Source: CAZGDB01 sp964524705 | GTDB lineage: Bacteria > Pseudomonadota > Gammaproteobacteria > Berkiellales > Berkiellaceae | Length of the DNA stretch: 64,000 nucleotides | Assembly (NCBI GenBank): GCA_964524705.1 | Contig: CAZGDB010000006.1 | Span: 1-64,000, forward strand | Reading direction: 5' to 3' | Shown: one piece after another, positions 54,012 through 63,649 of the stretch | Layout of the letters: every line of letters begins with the position of its first letter | Position numbering within the stretch: the stretch's first letter is position 1 | Notes under the pieces: generated by a model | Told to the model about the DNA's origin: nothing | Database searches by the model: none | The model's input: the letters and a program-made list of their open reading frames with translations, nothing else | Program-made: the position numbers and the translations under genes

Positions 54012-54578
54012 TTAAGCCAATGGTAAAGTCACACCTTCTTGTCCCTGATACTTCCCTTGTCGATCTGCATAAGAAGTTTCACAGGTTGTTACTGCTTGTA
54101 AAAACAACATTTGCGCAACACCTTCATAAGCATAAATTTTTGCAGGCAATGGGGTTGTATTAGAAAACTCTAAAGTCACATATCCTTCCCACTCAGGCTC
54201 TAAAGGCGTCACGTTCACAATAATCCCACATCGTGCATAGGTGGATTTTCCAACACAGATAGTCAAAATATCCCGAGGTATTTTGAAATACTCTACTGTA
54301 CGAGCTAATGCAAAGGAGTTAGGAGGGATAATACAAACATCTGAGACCACATCCACAAAACTTTGTTTGTCAAAGTTTTTAGGGTCTACAATGCTGGTAT
54401 TAATATTTGTAAAAATTTTAAATTCATTCGCACAACGTACGTCGTAGCCATAACTGGATACACCATAAGAAATGATTTTTTGATCATTAACCGTACGCAC
54501 TTGTCGATTTTCAAAAGGGCTAATTAACCCTTGGGTCTCTGCCATATGGCAAATCCATTGATCACTTTGTACACCCAT
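54012..54578 (-). CDS. dcd: dCTP deaminase
   Basis: A 188-aa trimeric enzyme that deaminates dCTP to dUTP for thymidylate synthesis. Marks are SSYGYDVRCANEF, GKSTYARCGI and PLEPEWEGYVTLEFSN with the catalytic Glu. It shares its first base with the end of mrp (TAATG), so the two are translationally coupled. Confidence 0.95.
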   Translation of the reverse strand: MGVQSDQWICHMAETQGLISPFENRQVRTVNDQKIISYGVSSYGYDVRCANEFKIFTNINTSIVDPKNFDKQSFVDVVSDVCIIPPNSFALARTVEYFKIPRDILTICVGKSTYARCGIIVNVTPLEPEWEGYVTLEFSNTTPLPAKIYAYEGVAQMLFLQAVTTCETSYADRQGKYQGQEGVTLPLA

Positions 54579-55462
54579 TACGCTGCTCCCGTATCCGTTG
54601 TTTGTGTTTTTATTGCAACCCCTAAGGTCAATGCTCTGGGCAGTTGCATCAATGCTGTTAACATTTCAACCGCCACCGATTGAATCGGTTCCCAATCTTT
54701 TGCTTCAATCGCATCTGGGGTACCCTTTTCTACGGCCCGCATCCATCTGCTATTGAAAGGCAACTGACCTAAACAGGGGTATTGCTGATCTTCATCAAAG
54801 ACAATATCACCTTTTTGAAACAATGTGCTCTCTTCCCCACAATGTGAGCATCCAAAGGTGGACATATTATCTATATATCCTAATACAGACACCCCTACTT
54901 TTTGAAACATTTTGGCACCTTTTTTTGCAACTTGTAAGGCGACCAACTGTGGTGTAGTGACTATAACAGTACCGGTTAAAGGAACTTTTTGTGCCAACGT
55001 TAATTGAATATCCCCTGTACCTGGTGGTAAATCCAAAATTAAAAAGTCTAAATCTTCCCACTCTGTGTCAAATAGCAACTGTTTTAAAGCAGAAGACAAC
55101 ATCGGTCCACGCCAAATCGTTGGCGTACTGCTGTCCAGCAAATAACCTATAGACATCGTTTGTAGTCCATGACGCAAGATGGGTAATAATTTTTTTTCTG
55201 GTGTTACCTGTGCTCGTCCTAAGGCACCCAACATATGGGGCTGACTAGGACCATAAATATCTGCATCTAGTAACCCGACCCTGGCACCCGCTCTGGCAAG
55301 GGCGAGCGCTAAATAAAGACTCACGGTAGATTTACCTACACCACCTTTCCCAGATGCTACTGCAATAATGTTACGAACATTAGGAAGTGGCTTTAGACCT
55401 TCTTGTACCTTATACGCATAAGGACGTTGTTGTAATAGCGATTTTAGTTTATCTTCTGACAT
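54578..55462 (-). CDS. mrp: Mrp/ApbC Fe-S cluster carrier ATPase
   Basis: About 294 aa. The P-loop GKGGVGKST near residue 40 and the downstream CSHCGE pair (C-x-x-C) that holds a bridging 4Fe-4S cluster are present. Mrp carries clusters to target apoproteins. The ATG at 55462 (AGG upstream) is preferred over a GTG two codons earlier. It is divergent from metG, as in E. coli. Confidence 0.92.
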   Translation of the reverse strand: MSEDKLKSLLQQRPYAYKVQEGLKPLPNVRNIIAVASGKGGVGKSTVSLYLALALARAGARVGLLDADIYGPSQPHMLGALGRAQVTPEKKLLPILRHGLQTMSIGYLLDSSTPTIWRGPMLSSALKQLLFDTEWEDLDFLILDLPPGTGDIQLTLAQKVPLTGTVIVTTPQLVALQVAKKGAKMFQKVGVSVLGYIDNMSTFGCSHCGEESTLFQKGDIVFDEDQQYPCLGQLPFNSRWMRAVEKGTPDAIEAKDWEPIQSVAVEMLTALMQLPRALTLGVAIKTQTTDTGAA

Positions 55463-55577
55463 ACACACCTAAAAGTAGGACTGCAAAGCGTGTAATGATA
55501 CCACAAGACCCAGATATTTTTCTCATGTCGTGCTACTATATGCGCGCGCAGGTTATAGATAATAGGATGCATCTCAA

Positions 55578-57605
55578 ATGGGCAAAAAACGAACCATACT
55601 CGTGACCACCGGCTTACCTTATGCCAGTGGAGCATTACATTTAGGCCATATCTTGGAACAGATCCAAGCAGATATTTGGGTACGCTGGCGCCGTTTAGTT
55701 GGTGATACTGTCCATTTTATCTGTGGAACGGACGCCCATGGCACTCCTATCATGCTCAAAGCACAAAATATGAATATGTCCCCTGAGGCATTAATTACAT
55801 TATTTCATGAGCAACACCAAGCTACTTCGGCAGCCTTTCATGTAAAGTTTGACAACTATCACACAACTCATTCTCCTGAGAACCAACAGCTTACACAGGA
55901 TATTTTTAAAAAATTACAGGAAAATGGTTTAATTTCTACGCATACGATTGAACAAGCCTTCGATCCTATACAAAACATTTTTTTACCCGATAGATACATC
56001 AAAGGAACCTGTCCTAAATGTAAGTCTCACGACCAATATGGTGATAGCTGTGAAGTCTGTGGTGCAACCTATAGTCTCAAAGAAGTGATAGAGCCCTATT
56101 CTATTTTGACCAAAGCAGCACCGGTATGGAAACACACAGATCATTTGTTCTTTAATTTGCCAAAACAAGAAGCAAAACTACAAGACTGGTTCGCCAATAA
56201 CAACTTGGCACCAGAACTCAAAAACAAACTACAAGAATGGTTTGTGGCAGGATTAAAAGAATGGGACATCACTCGAGATGCACCTTACTTCGGCATTCAG
56301 ATCCCAGGCACAACAGACAAGTATTTTTATGTCTGGTTAGATGCGCCTATTGGGTATATTGCAAGCTTCTTAGATTATTGTAAAAAAACGTCTTTAAACT
56401 TTGAAGAATATTGGTCTGCGAATAGCGAAACTGAGCTTATTCACTTTATTGGTAAGGATATTTTATATTTCCATGCCCTCTTCTGGCCAGCAGTCTTAAT
56501 GGGTGCCAATCTTAGAACCCCCACACAGATTGCAGCACATGGGTTTGTGACTATTCAGGGGCAAAAGATGTCTAAGTCTCGTGGGATCTTTGTAGATGCT
56601 CAGCACTTTTTGCAAAGTACTAGTCCTGAATACCTACGTTATTATTTTGCTGCAAAATTAGGTCCTACTAATGAAGATATTGATTTTTCATTTGCAGACT
56701 TTACCGCACGCATCAACTCCGATCTCGTTGGTAAGTTGGTCAACATCCCCAGCCGTTGCATGGGATTCTTACATCGTTTAAACGAAGGAAAAATGGGACC
56801 AACCTTAGCAGATGCGGTGCAACTTGAAGGGTTTGTGGCCTTAGGAACTGAATTAGATGCATTATTTGACGGGCGGCATTATCAGAAAGCTATTCGATTA
56901 ATTAGTGAGCATTTAGATCAAATTAATGCCTATATTGACCAACAAAAACCATGGCATCTGGCTAAAACAGATCCTGCTGCAGCTATTACAGTCGCAACAC
57001 AAGCTTTAAATTTATTTAAAGTCCTGAATGTGTATTTAAGTCCAGTGCTACCTGAACTCTCTGCGCAAGCGGCTGCTTTATTAAATACAACAATAGACTA
57101 CACCACACGTGGTATGCCTTTGCTAAATCACACGATTCAAATTTACCAACCTTTGGCCCAGCGGGTCGAATTAGAAACCTTGGAGGCTCTTATGACCAAC
57201 CCTACTCCCCCAGAACAACCAACCGCATGTGCTATTCCTACAACTACAGCGCCTGCACCAGTGATGACTGATGAAAAAGAAAAAATAGATATGGATACCT
57301 TTTTAAAGGTAGAACTCAAAGTAGCAAAAATCTTATCTGCTGAAGCTGTTGAAGGTGCTGATAAGTTATTATGTTTGAAACTGGATATTGGAAAAACAGA
57401 CCCTATCCAAGTATTTGCAGGAATAAAAGCGGCTTATCAACCTGAAGACCTCATAGGTAAACATACCGTTGTTGTAGCCAACCTCAAACCCCGTAAGATG
57501 CGTTTTGGGGTATCAGAAGGTATGTTGATCGTTGCTGGATCTGAAAAAGGTCTATACCTGATTGAACCTCAAGAAGGTGCTGAACCTGGCATGACGGTTA
57601 AATAA
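55578..57605 (+). CDS. metG: methionyl-tRNA synthetase
   Basis: A 675-aa class I synthetase charging tRNA-Met. The HIGH motif reads HLGH (21-24) and KMSKS is at 330-334. A zinc knuckle (CPKC...CEVC near 146-160) sits in the connective domain. The C-terminus (about 565-675) is the EMAP/Arc1-like tRNA-binding dimerisation domain (MDTFLKVELKVAKIL...VVVANLKPRKMRFG). Length and domains match the E. coli type. Confidence 0.96.
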   Translation: MGKKRTILVTTGLPYASGALHLGHILEQIQADIWVRWRRLVGDTVHFICGTDAHGTPIMLKAQNMNMSPEALITLFHEQHQATSAAFHVKFDNYHTTHSPENQQLTQDIFKKLQENGLISTHTIEQAFDPIQNIFLPDRYIKGTCPKCKSHDQYGDSCEVCGATYSLKEVIEPYSILTKAAPVWKHTDHLFFNLPKQEAKLQDWFANNNLAPELKNKLQEWFVAGLKEWDITRDAPYFGIQIPGTTDKYFYVWLDAPIGYIASFLDYCKKTSLNFEEYWSANSETELIHFIGKDILYFHALFWPAVLMGANLRTPTQIAAHGFVTIQGQKMSKSRGIFVDAQHFLQSTSPEYLRYYFAAKLGPTNEDIDFSFADFTARINSDLVGKLVNIPSRCMGFLHRLNEGKMGPTLADAVQLEGFVALGTELDALFDGRHYQKAIRLISEHLDQINAYIDQQKPWHLAKTDPAAAITVATQALNLFKVLNVYLSPVLPELSAQAAALLNTTIDYTTRGMPLLNHTIQIYQPLAQRVELETLEALMTNPTPPEQPTACAIPTTTAPAPVMTDEKEKIDMDTFLKVELKVAKILSAEAVEGADKLLCLKLDIGKTDPIQVFAGIKAAYQPEDLIGKHTVVVANLKPRKMRFGVSEGMLIVAGSEKGLYLIEPQEGAEPGMTVK

Positions 57606-57610
57606 GTAGT

Positions 57611-58003
57611 ATGTCTACGGCCCCTACGCCTGATTTTAGTTTAAGGGCAGTGATTGATGAGTCTTTATGCATCGGTTGCACCGTCTGCATAAAGGCCTGC
57701 CCTTATGACTCTATTATAGGTGGGTATCAGATGATGCATACGGTGCTTTCAGATCTGTGTACCGGTTGTGGCGCCTGTGTAGAACCCTGCCCCATGGCCT
57801 GTATCAAAATGACACCCACTGAAGCAGTCACCACACCTGAACGTCTTGAAGAAGCAAAAAACAGAAAAGTTTTTCATGACCAGCGTATCGAACGCGAAGC
57901 GGCTAAAAAACAAGCAGCCACTGTTTTTAAGCGTAAAAATAGTCTCTTTGAAGAAGTAAAGAAAGCACATGCACGAAAACAAGCTAAAAATCAAAAAAAA
58001 TAA
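57611..58003 (+). CDS. RnfB-like 2[4Fe-4S] ferredoxin
   Basis: A 130-aa protein with two typical clusters: CIGCTVCIKACP and CTGCGACVEPCP. It matches the C-terminal ferredoxin part of RnfB/RsxB but lacks the membrane anchor and first cluster domain of the full subunit. The tail is long and Lys/Arg-rich. Position between metG and nth is reminiscent of the rsx-nth gene order of gammaproteobacteria, although no other rsx genes are present. It overlaps nth by 35 bases. Confidence 0.75.
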   Translation: MSTAPTPDFSLRAVIDESLCIGCTVCIKACPYDSIIGGYQMMHTVLSDLCTGCGACVEPCPMACIKMTPTEAVTTPERLEEAKNRKVFHDQRIEREAAKKQAATVFKRKNSLFEEVKKAHARKQAKNQKK

Positions 58004-58610
58004 TCGCATAATCGCGATTTTTCAGCGCTTACAAGCAGACAATCCAGAGCCTAAAACCGAACTGGAGTATAAAACTAATTTTCAACTCTTAATAGCAGTG
58101 ATGCTTTCTGCGCAAGCCACTGATAAAAGTGTGAATTTAGCGACCCCTGCATTATTTACAGATGCCCCCACCCCAGAAGCAATCTATGCCTTAGGGATTA
58201 AAGGATTAGAAAAATATATTAAAAGTATTGGCCTATACCCAACCAAAGCCAAACATATTATTGCCACCTGTCAGATACTAATAGAGCAATTTAACAGCCA
58301 GGTCCCTGAAGACAGAGATGCCTTACAAACCTTGCCCGGTGTAGGCCGTAAAACAGCCAATGTAGTGCTTAATGCTGCTTTTGGGCATCCTACCATACCC
58401 GTGGATACCCATGTCTCCAGAGTGAGCCAACGCTTAGGGCTCAGCAACCAGACCACTCCTGAAAAAATAGAACAAGACCTACTCAAAATTATCCCTGAAC
58501 CTTATCGTCAAAACGCCCATCATTGGCTAGTACTACATGGACGTTATGTCTGTACAGCCCGTAGTCCTCAATGCCAGACATGCCTCTTAAATGATTTATG
58601 TCCCTATTGA
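57969..58610 (+). CDS. nth: endonuclease III
   Basis: A 213-aa DNA glycosylase/lyase for oxidised pyrimidines. The helix-hairpin-helix LQTLPGVGRKTANVV carries the catalytic Lys, PVDTHVSRVSQRL the catalytic Asp, and the C-terminal cysteines (C-x6-C-x2-C-x5-C in CTARSPQCQTCLLNDLC) hold a 4Fe-4S cluster. Length is standard. The true start may be a few codons downstream of the ATG at 57969. Confidence 0.95.
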   Translation: MHENKLKIKKNNRIIAIFQRLQADNPEPKTELEYKTNFQLLIAVMLSAQATDKSVNLATPALFTDAPTPEAIYALGIKGLEKYIKSIGLYPTKAKHIIATCQILIEQFNSQVPEDRDALQTLPGVGRKTANVVLNAAFGHPTIPVDTHVSRVSQRLGLSNQTTPEKIEQDLLKIIPEPYRQNAHHWLVLHGRYVCTARSPQCQTCLLNDLCPY

Positions 58611-59374
58611 AAAACCCATAAAAATATATCCACTCAAAAATAAATTTTACCTTTATTATCAATCAGTTAATCGCTCTTTTTGAAAAACTCGTTTTAGGAG
58701 GAACCATTCAAACGACAATGGGCGAACATATTTCTTTCGATCAAATCACAATGGGGGACTCCGATGTGGTATGGGGATTATTATGGGCATTAGGATACCT
58801 AAAAGCAGTTGACCACCCTACGGAATCCAATCGCTCCTGTCAACTAAAAATCCCTAATTACGAAGTGCAATACAGTTACGAACAAATCTTTTTAAAACTA
58901 ATACGCGGGTTTGACGAAAAAAACTATGACGCCTGCATTAAATGGCTTGTGGAAGAAAGTGTATAAAAAAGCATTTCCGCATTAGAGGAATTTTTAGTAT
59001 TGTTTTTTAGCCATTTTGATCTAACCTCTGAAAAAGACTATCATGCCATCCTTTTAACCTTATCTTTCTCCTTGCAAGATACCCATCTTGTCCACTCTAA
59101 TCGAGAAGTAGGATTGGGGCGCTCAGATTTGGTACTCCCCCCTAAACCCACAAGCGGCTCAAACTTAGGAATTGTTTTAGAATTTAAACGCGAACAGACA
59201 GAAAAAGATCTTGATGTTTATAGAAACCTTGCCTCTAAAGGCTTAAAACAGATCGAGGATAAAAGATATGATTTAGAGCTTAAACAGAATCCTATAGTTC
59301 AAAGAATTTTAAAATTATGTTTGGTTTTTCACGGAAAAAAAGTCGCTTACCAATACACGATGGAAAACGTATAA
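58611..59374 (+). pseudogene. broken AAA-ATPase-like/PD-(D/E)XK nuclease family gene
   Basis: A single frame reads from about 58650 to 59374 with one in-frame TAA at 58964-58966. The first part (ATG at 58718) has WGLLWALGYLK, and the second has YHAILLTLSFSL, SNREVGLGRSDLVL and GIVLEFKRE, the nuclease core of the DUF1703/PDDEXK_9 proteins. The N-terminal AAA-like part typical of the family is absent. It is a truncated and stopped remnant. This family is widespread in bacteroides and intracellular bacteria and often occurs in many copies, of unknown role. Confidence 0.7.
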
Positions 59375-59390
59375 TATTTACACATCAGCA

Positions 59391-60695
59391 TCATGCCTCT
59401 GGATTATATTTTAAAATATTTGGCTCCGAACTAGAGGGGGCATCCATCTTAGCAACAACTGTTGCCAACGTAGTCTCTCTATACAAAATCGGCATAGAAT
59501 GTTCTACCAACGGCATATTATAATTTTTTAAAAAAGCTGCAGTTTCAGTACGACGATATCTTACAGCTAAATCGTAAGCTGTCTCACCCTCGGCAGTCAA
59601 ACACCAAGATTCTGCACCTTTTTGCAGCAATAACGCTACTTTCTTAGTATGACCAGATGCAGCTGCTTCGTGCAAAGGGGTTCTATTATGATTATCCGTA
59701 CAATTGACGGGCGCCTGAACTTCTAACAATACAGTAACCATCTCATAACCTCCCTGCTTTGCCGCAATATGCAACGCGGTTTTGCCCTGTTCATCTCTTG
59801 CGGTCACATCAACACCAAACAAAATCAATGCCATAGCTATCTTCAAAAACCCCTTATAAGCAGCAATATGCAAAGCATCCAGATCAATCACGGCGCCTTC
59901 GCCTATTAATGCACACAACCGTTTTAAGTTATTAGACTCAACAGACATAATAACCCCACTATGTAGGGCGGGTCCTCTGGAATATCGTTTAGCCCTTAAT
60001 GCATCCCCTACAGCCCTAGCAACATACGAGTGACACTCCACAACTTTTCCAGAACCAGCACCACCCAATACCTCCACTGTTTCCATATAGCCTTGCCGCC
60101 GTGCTAAATCTAGAGCCGTTTGTCGTTGATTATTAATAATCCAATCACGCGCACCACAACCCTTTAATATTGTCACAGTTTGTGTATGCCCCGCATAAGC
60201 TGCATAATGTAAAGGTGTCCATAATTGTTTGCATTTAGCATTAGGGTTTACACCCACCCCTAGCAAAAATTTTACAATACCCACCTCTCCATGCTTTGCA
60301 GCAACATGTAATGCTGTTTGCCCTTCATTATTAACATCCTCAACCTTAATGCTGTTCTCAACTAAGAATTTAGCTATTGTAAGATACCCACGCTCAGCTG
60401 CACAGTGCAGTAATGTATTCCCGTCTCGGTGAAAATGATGTATCCCAGCCCCTTTGATTACTAAAGATTCCACCAACTCTATATCTTCTTGCTCTGCATC
60501 AACGACTACAGATAATGCTGTATAGCCCGCCATATCTTGAAAGTTTAAGGTTGCACCTGACTGTATTAACCGATCAATCACTTTCAACTCACCTTGTTGA
60601 GCTGCCTCCATAAGCCAAGTATTTAAAACTACAGGCGCAAGACCGCTTAAAGCAGCAACATTATGCACGCCTTTGTTTATCAACCATTTATGCAT
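59391..60695 (-). CDS. ankyrin-repeat protein
   Basis: A 434-aa protein with about ten ankyrin repeats in two blocks (about 27-215 and 240-400), e.g. NTLLHCAAERGYL, QTALHVAAKHGEV, WTPLHYAAYAGHT, KTALHIAAKQGGY, RTPLHEAAASGHT. A non-repeat bridge with Arg and Gly lies between the blocks. There is no signal peptide. The start is uncertain because no clear binding site precedes the ATG at 60695. It follows tilS by 21 bases on the same strand, so it may be read through from the tilS-accA transcript. Confidence 0.85.
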   Translation of the reverse strand: MHKWLINKGVHNVAALSGLAPVVLNTWLMEAAQQGELKVIDRLIQSGATLNFQDMAGYTALSVVVDAEQEDIELVESLVIKGAGIHHFHRDGNTLLHCAAERGYLTIAKFLVENSIKVEDVNNEGQTALHVAAKHGEVGIVKFLLGVGVNPNAKCKQLWTPLHYAAYAGHTQTVTILKGCGARDWIINNQRQTALDLARRQGYMETVEVLGGAGSGKVVECHSYVARAVGDALRAKRYSRGPALHSGVIMSVESNNLKRLCALIGEGAVIDLDALHIAAYKGFLKIAMALILFGVDVTARDEQGKTALHIAAKQGGYEMVTVLLEVQAPVNCTDNHNRTPLHEAAASGHTKKVALLLQKGAESWCLTAEGETAYDLAVRYRRTETAAFLKNYNMPLVEHSMPILYRETTLATVVAKMDAPSSSEPNILKYNPEA

Positions 60696-60716
60696 GGCAC
60701 CAACATTTTTTAGGAA

Positions 60717-61736
60717 CTATAATTGTGCAGGTATAATTATATCTTTTTGCCAAAAACACAACCTGCCTTTTTGTACCCGTAAGGTACCTTTTGGAGTTTG
60801 TAAACTAGGATGTTTATCCGGTCCCGCCGTATTTAACTGCCTTACAAATTCATTAAACCGTGCGGTGTTAAATTGGCGAATATTTAGCGTTTTGAGCCAA
60901 TATCGCAAAAGATTTTTTTGTCTAGCTAAGGAAAGCTGTTTAAACCGTTTGAGGTTTAACCCCCCCTCTTGATTGATAATGGTATAATCTAGTTGTGCGA
61001 TCTCTTCGAGTAACTGCAGTGTTTCACTGGCATGCTCACTTACTCTACCCAATACTGCTGTAGTTTGAGGGTATCTGGCCTCTAAAATTGGAAGCACCGT
61101 ATGACGCACCCAGGTACGCGTAAAACGCGCTTCTTCGTTCATAGGGTCTTCGCTATAGACTAACCCCTGCCCTGCTGCGTAGGCCCTAATCGCCCCCTTA
61201 GACACACTTAATAACGGCCTAGCGAGTACACCCCCTGCTGGTAATGCTAACCAAGGATGAGCCCCGCTTAACCCTGCCACCCCACTTCCTCTTAATAATT
61301 GCATTAACACGGTCTCTGCCTGGTCTTGCAAATGATGCGCTAAGACTATAACCGTTCCTTTGCCCCCTACCTGACACCAGTATTCCAGACGCGCGAGTCT
61401 TGCTTGTTCTTCTACACTTTGACGAGCCTTACAGGATACTTGTAAATAGGTAACGGTCAGTGGAATCCCCCATTGCTTACAAGTTTGTGTAGCTTGTAAT
61501 TCAAACCCCTCTGCAGCACTTTGTAGTCCATGATGACAGTGCACCGCACCAAGTTGCATACCTTGAGGCAGGGTGTGTTTTAAGGCATGCAGCAGTACGG
61601 TGGAATCTTGGCCTGCGCTAAACCCCACCACTACATGTTCTATCCCTTGCTGTTGCGCTCTAGCATAGAACGCCAGCAATGCGTCTTTAACTTCCAATAG
61701 CCATAAGCCTTTGGTAGCGTTGTTCCACCAAGACAT
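60717..61736 (-). CDS. tilS: tRNA(Ile)-lysidine synthase
   Basis: A 339-aa PP-loop ATPase that attaches lysine to C34 of the CAU-anticodon tRNA-Ile, so the codon AUA is read as Ile. The PP-loop reads SAGQDST (usually SGGxDS), followed by HCHHGLQ and the HHLQDQAETVLMQLLRGSG motif. The C-terminal domains are shorter than in E. coli TilS. The start overlaps the end of accA by 50 bases; a later start is possible. Confidence 0.9.
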   Translation of the reverse strand: MSWWNNATKGLWLLEVKDALLAFYARAQQQGIEHVVVGFSAGQDSTVLLHALKHTLPQGMQLGAVHCHHGLQSAAEGFELQATQTCKQWGIPLTVTYLQVSCKARQSVEEQARLARLEYWCQVGGKGTVIVLAHHLQDQAETVLMQLLRGSGVAGLSGAHPWLALPAGGVLARPLLSVSKGAIRAYAAGQGLVYSEDPMNEEARFTRTWVRHTVLPILEARYPQTTAVLGRVSEHASETLQLLEEIAQLDYTIINQEGGLNLKRFKQLSLARQKNLLRYWLKTLNIRQFNTARFNEFVRQLNTAGPDKHPSLQTPKGTLRVQKGRLCFWQKDIIIPAQL

Positions 61737-62628
61737 CTATCGGTAAAGTTTTCAGTCCATTTAAAGTTTCTGAAATCTGCTTCTTAATATTCTGAGCCAT
61801 TTCCTCTAAATTACGATGTGCGCCCCCGAGCGGTTCAGGGATAATGCTATCAATAAGCTTGAGCTTAAGGAGGTTCGTTGCTGTAATCCCCATCATCTCA
61901 GCAGCCTCTGGTGCTTTAGCGGAGTTTTTAAACAGAATCGCTGCACAGCCTTCTGGCGAGATAGTGGCATAGTAGGCGTATTGGCACATTAAGATCCTAT
62001 CTGCCACGCCTATGCCCAATGCGCCTCCTGAGGCCCCTTCTCCGATAACCACAGAGACTATAGGCACCTTAAGTTCCGACATACGTCTGAGGTTACGGGC
62101 AATAGCTTCACTTTGACCACGCGCTTCTGCTTCTACCCCTGCATAAGCGCCAGGCGTATCAATAATGGTAATAACAGGCAGCTTAAAGCTCTCAGCCATA
62201 TCTAGCAAGCGATGTGCCTTACGATAACCTTCAGGATGTGGCATACCAAAATTACGCAAAATCTTTTCTGCAGTCGTGCGTCCCTTTTGTTGGCCTATCA
62301 CCATCACTGGTTGTCCTTCAAAGCGTGCCAGACCTGCAACGATAGCCTTATCTTCCCCATAGACTCTATCCCCTTGGAGTTCCTCAAAGTCTGTGAACAG
62401 GTGGGGAATATAATCCAAGGTATAGGGACGCAAAGGATGTCGTGCCAATAGAGATATTTGCCAGGGAGTGAGGTCTTTGAAGATCTGCATAGTCATTTCA
62501 ATGCTCTTGCTTTTGAGCTTTGCAATTTCTTCAGCGATATTGAGGTTACCAGCATGGGTCAAAGATTTGAGTTCTTCGATCTTAGCTTCTAGTTCATTAA
62601 TCGGTGCTTCAAAGTCTAAATGATTCAT
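61687..62628 (-). CDS. accA: acetyl-CoA carboxylase carboxyltransferase subunit alpha
   Basis: A 313-aa subunit of the enzyme making malonyl-CoA for fatty acid synthesis. Marks are LARHPLRPYTLDYI, GRTTAEKILRNFGMPHPEGYRKA, IDTPGAYAGVEAEARGQSEAIARNL and the oxyanion-hole GEGASGGALGIG. Length is normal. tilS follows on the same strand with overlap; both belong to one transcript. Confidence 0.95.
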   Translation of the reverse strand: MNHLDFEAPINELEAKIEELKSLTHAGNLNIAEEIAKLKSKSIEMTMQIFKDLTPWQISLLARHPLRPYTLDYIPHLFTDFEELQGDRVYGEDKAIVAGLARFEGQPVMVIGQQKGRTTAEKILRNFGMPHPEGYRKAHRLLDMAESFKLPVITIIDTPGAYAGVEAEARGQSEAIARNLRRMSELKVPIVSVVIGEGASGGALGIGVADRILMCQYAYYATISPEGCAAILFKNSAKAPEAAEMMGITATNLLKLKLIDSIIPEPLGGAHRNLEEMAQNIKKQISETLNGLKTLPIDVLVEQRYQRLMAIGS

Positions 62629-62675
62629 CTTTGTAACTTATTATTGATAATACCAGTCAAGCGACTATTTTATCA

Positions 62676-63407
62676 CTACTCTCCCCAGGTAGCCATTTTT
62701 GCTTTCAATCTAAACACTGCTTGGCTATGAATTTGTGAAGCTCTGGACTCACTTACCCCTAAAGCTTCTCCGACTTGGCGCAGATTGAGGTCTTCATCGT
62801 AGTAAAGAGCAAGCACTTTACCTTCCCTGGAGGGTAAGCGTGCAATTTCATTAATCAGAAACTCTTTAAAGCCTTCTTCTTGCCAGTACTCTAGGGGGCT
62901 TAAGGTTCGCCCAAAGAGTCCTTCGGTCAAAATGGTGTCATAGAGCCCCGCTTCTTCAAAACCACAGAGGCGACGCCCAGCGGTTTCCAAAAGTATTTGA
63001 TGGTATTCAGCTAGAGAGATACCGAGCTCTTGGGCGACTTCTGCGCCTTTGGCATCTCTTTGGAGGCGATGCTCTACGGCTTGAGTCGCGCGTAAGACTC
63101 TACGAGAGTTTTTATGTACAGAGCGTGGCGCCCATTCCCCTTTACGGAGCTCATCGATCATAGAACCCCGGACCCTGATGCTCGCAAAAGTAGTAAAGCT
63201 TGCCCCTTTAGTAGCATCGAAGTTACGGGAGGCTTCTAGTAACCCTATCATCCCAGCCTGCACTAGGTCATCAAGCCCTATAGTTGGTGGTAATTTAACT
63301 AACAAATTATGTGCAATTTTTTTTACTAAAGGAATATAGGCCTCAATGGTGAAAGGTGGCTCGTCCTTGGTCACACTATCGCCAAAAGGCATGGGTACTG
63401 CATCCAT
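62676..63407 (-). CDS. fliA: RNA polymerase sigma-28 (FliA)
   Basis: A 243-aa sigma factor with regions 2 (LDDLVQAGMIGLLEASRNFD, FTTFASIRVRGSMIDELR), 3 and 4 (REGKVLALYYDEDLNLRQVGEALGVSESRASQIHSQAV), the pattern of FliA/WhiG. It transcribes late flagellar genes in motile bacteria. None of those genes is in the window, so its role may be in another regulon, or the flagellar genes lie elsewhere. AAGGGG precedes the ATG. Confidence 0.9.
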   Translation of the reverse strand: MDAVPMPFGDSVTKDEPPFTIEAYIPLVKKIAHNLLVKLPPTIGLDDLVQAGMIGLLEASRNFDATKGASFTTFASIRVRGSMIDELRKGEWAPRSVHKNSRRVLRATQAVEHRLQRDAKGAEVAQELGISLAEYHQILLETAGRRLCGFEEAGLYDTILTEGLFGRTLSPLEYWQEEGFKEFLINEIARLPSREGKVLALYYDEDLNLRQVGEALGVSESRASQIHSQAVFRLKAKMATWGE

Positions 63408-63649
63408 GAGGCCCCTTTATGTTTTTATCTAAGTCATACTGCTAAGTCTAGCAAAGAATCAGAACCTGAGTGCACGACCTAAGTCCATTAACTTACAATA
63501 AATATTTCCCCTTAGAACCTCTAGGTTTTTTTAAAACAATGAACCCTACTACCCTCCAACAATCAGCCCCGTTAAGTATTACTGCCACTCCTGCAAAGGC
63601 ATCCTGTATAACTGTAAATAAGACAGCTGGACTCACCAGTTCTATTTGT
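63408..63649. other. intergenic region
   Basis: No supported coding sequence on either strand. A small AACCTCTAGGTT palindrome followed by a T-run at about 63517-63534 could be a weak terminator on the plus strand. Confidence 0.35.

Noticed and set aside
59317..59523. Plus-strand frame across the end of the nuclease remnant and ankyrin gene
   Set aside because: It is out of frame with the family motifs and antisense to the well-supported ankyrin protein end.
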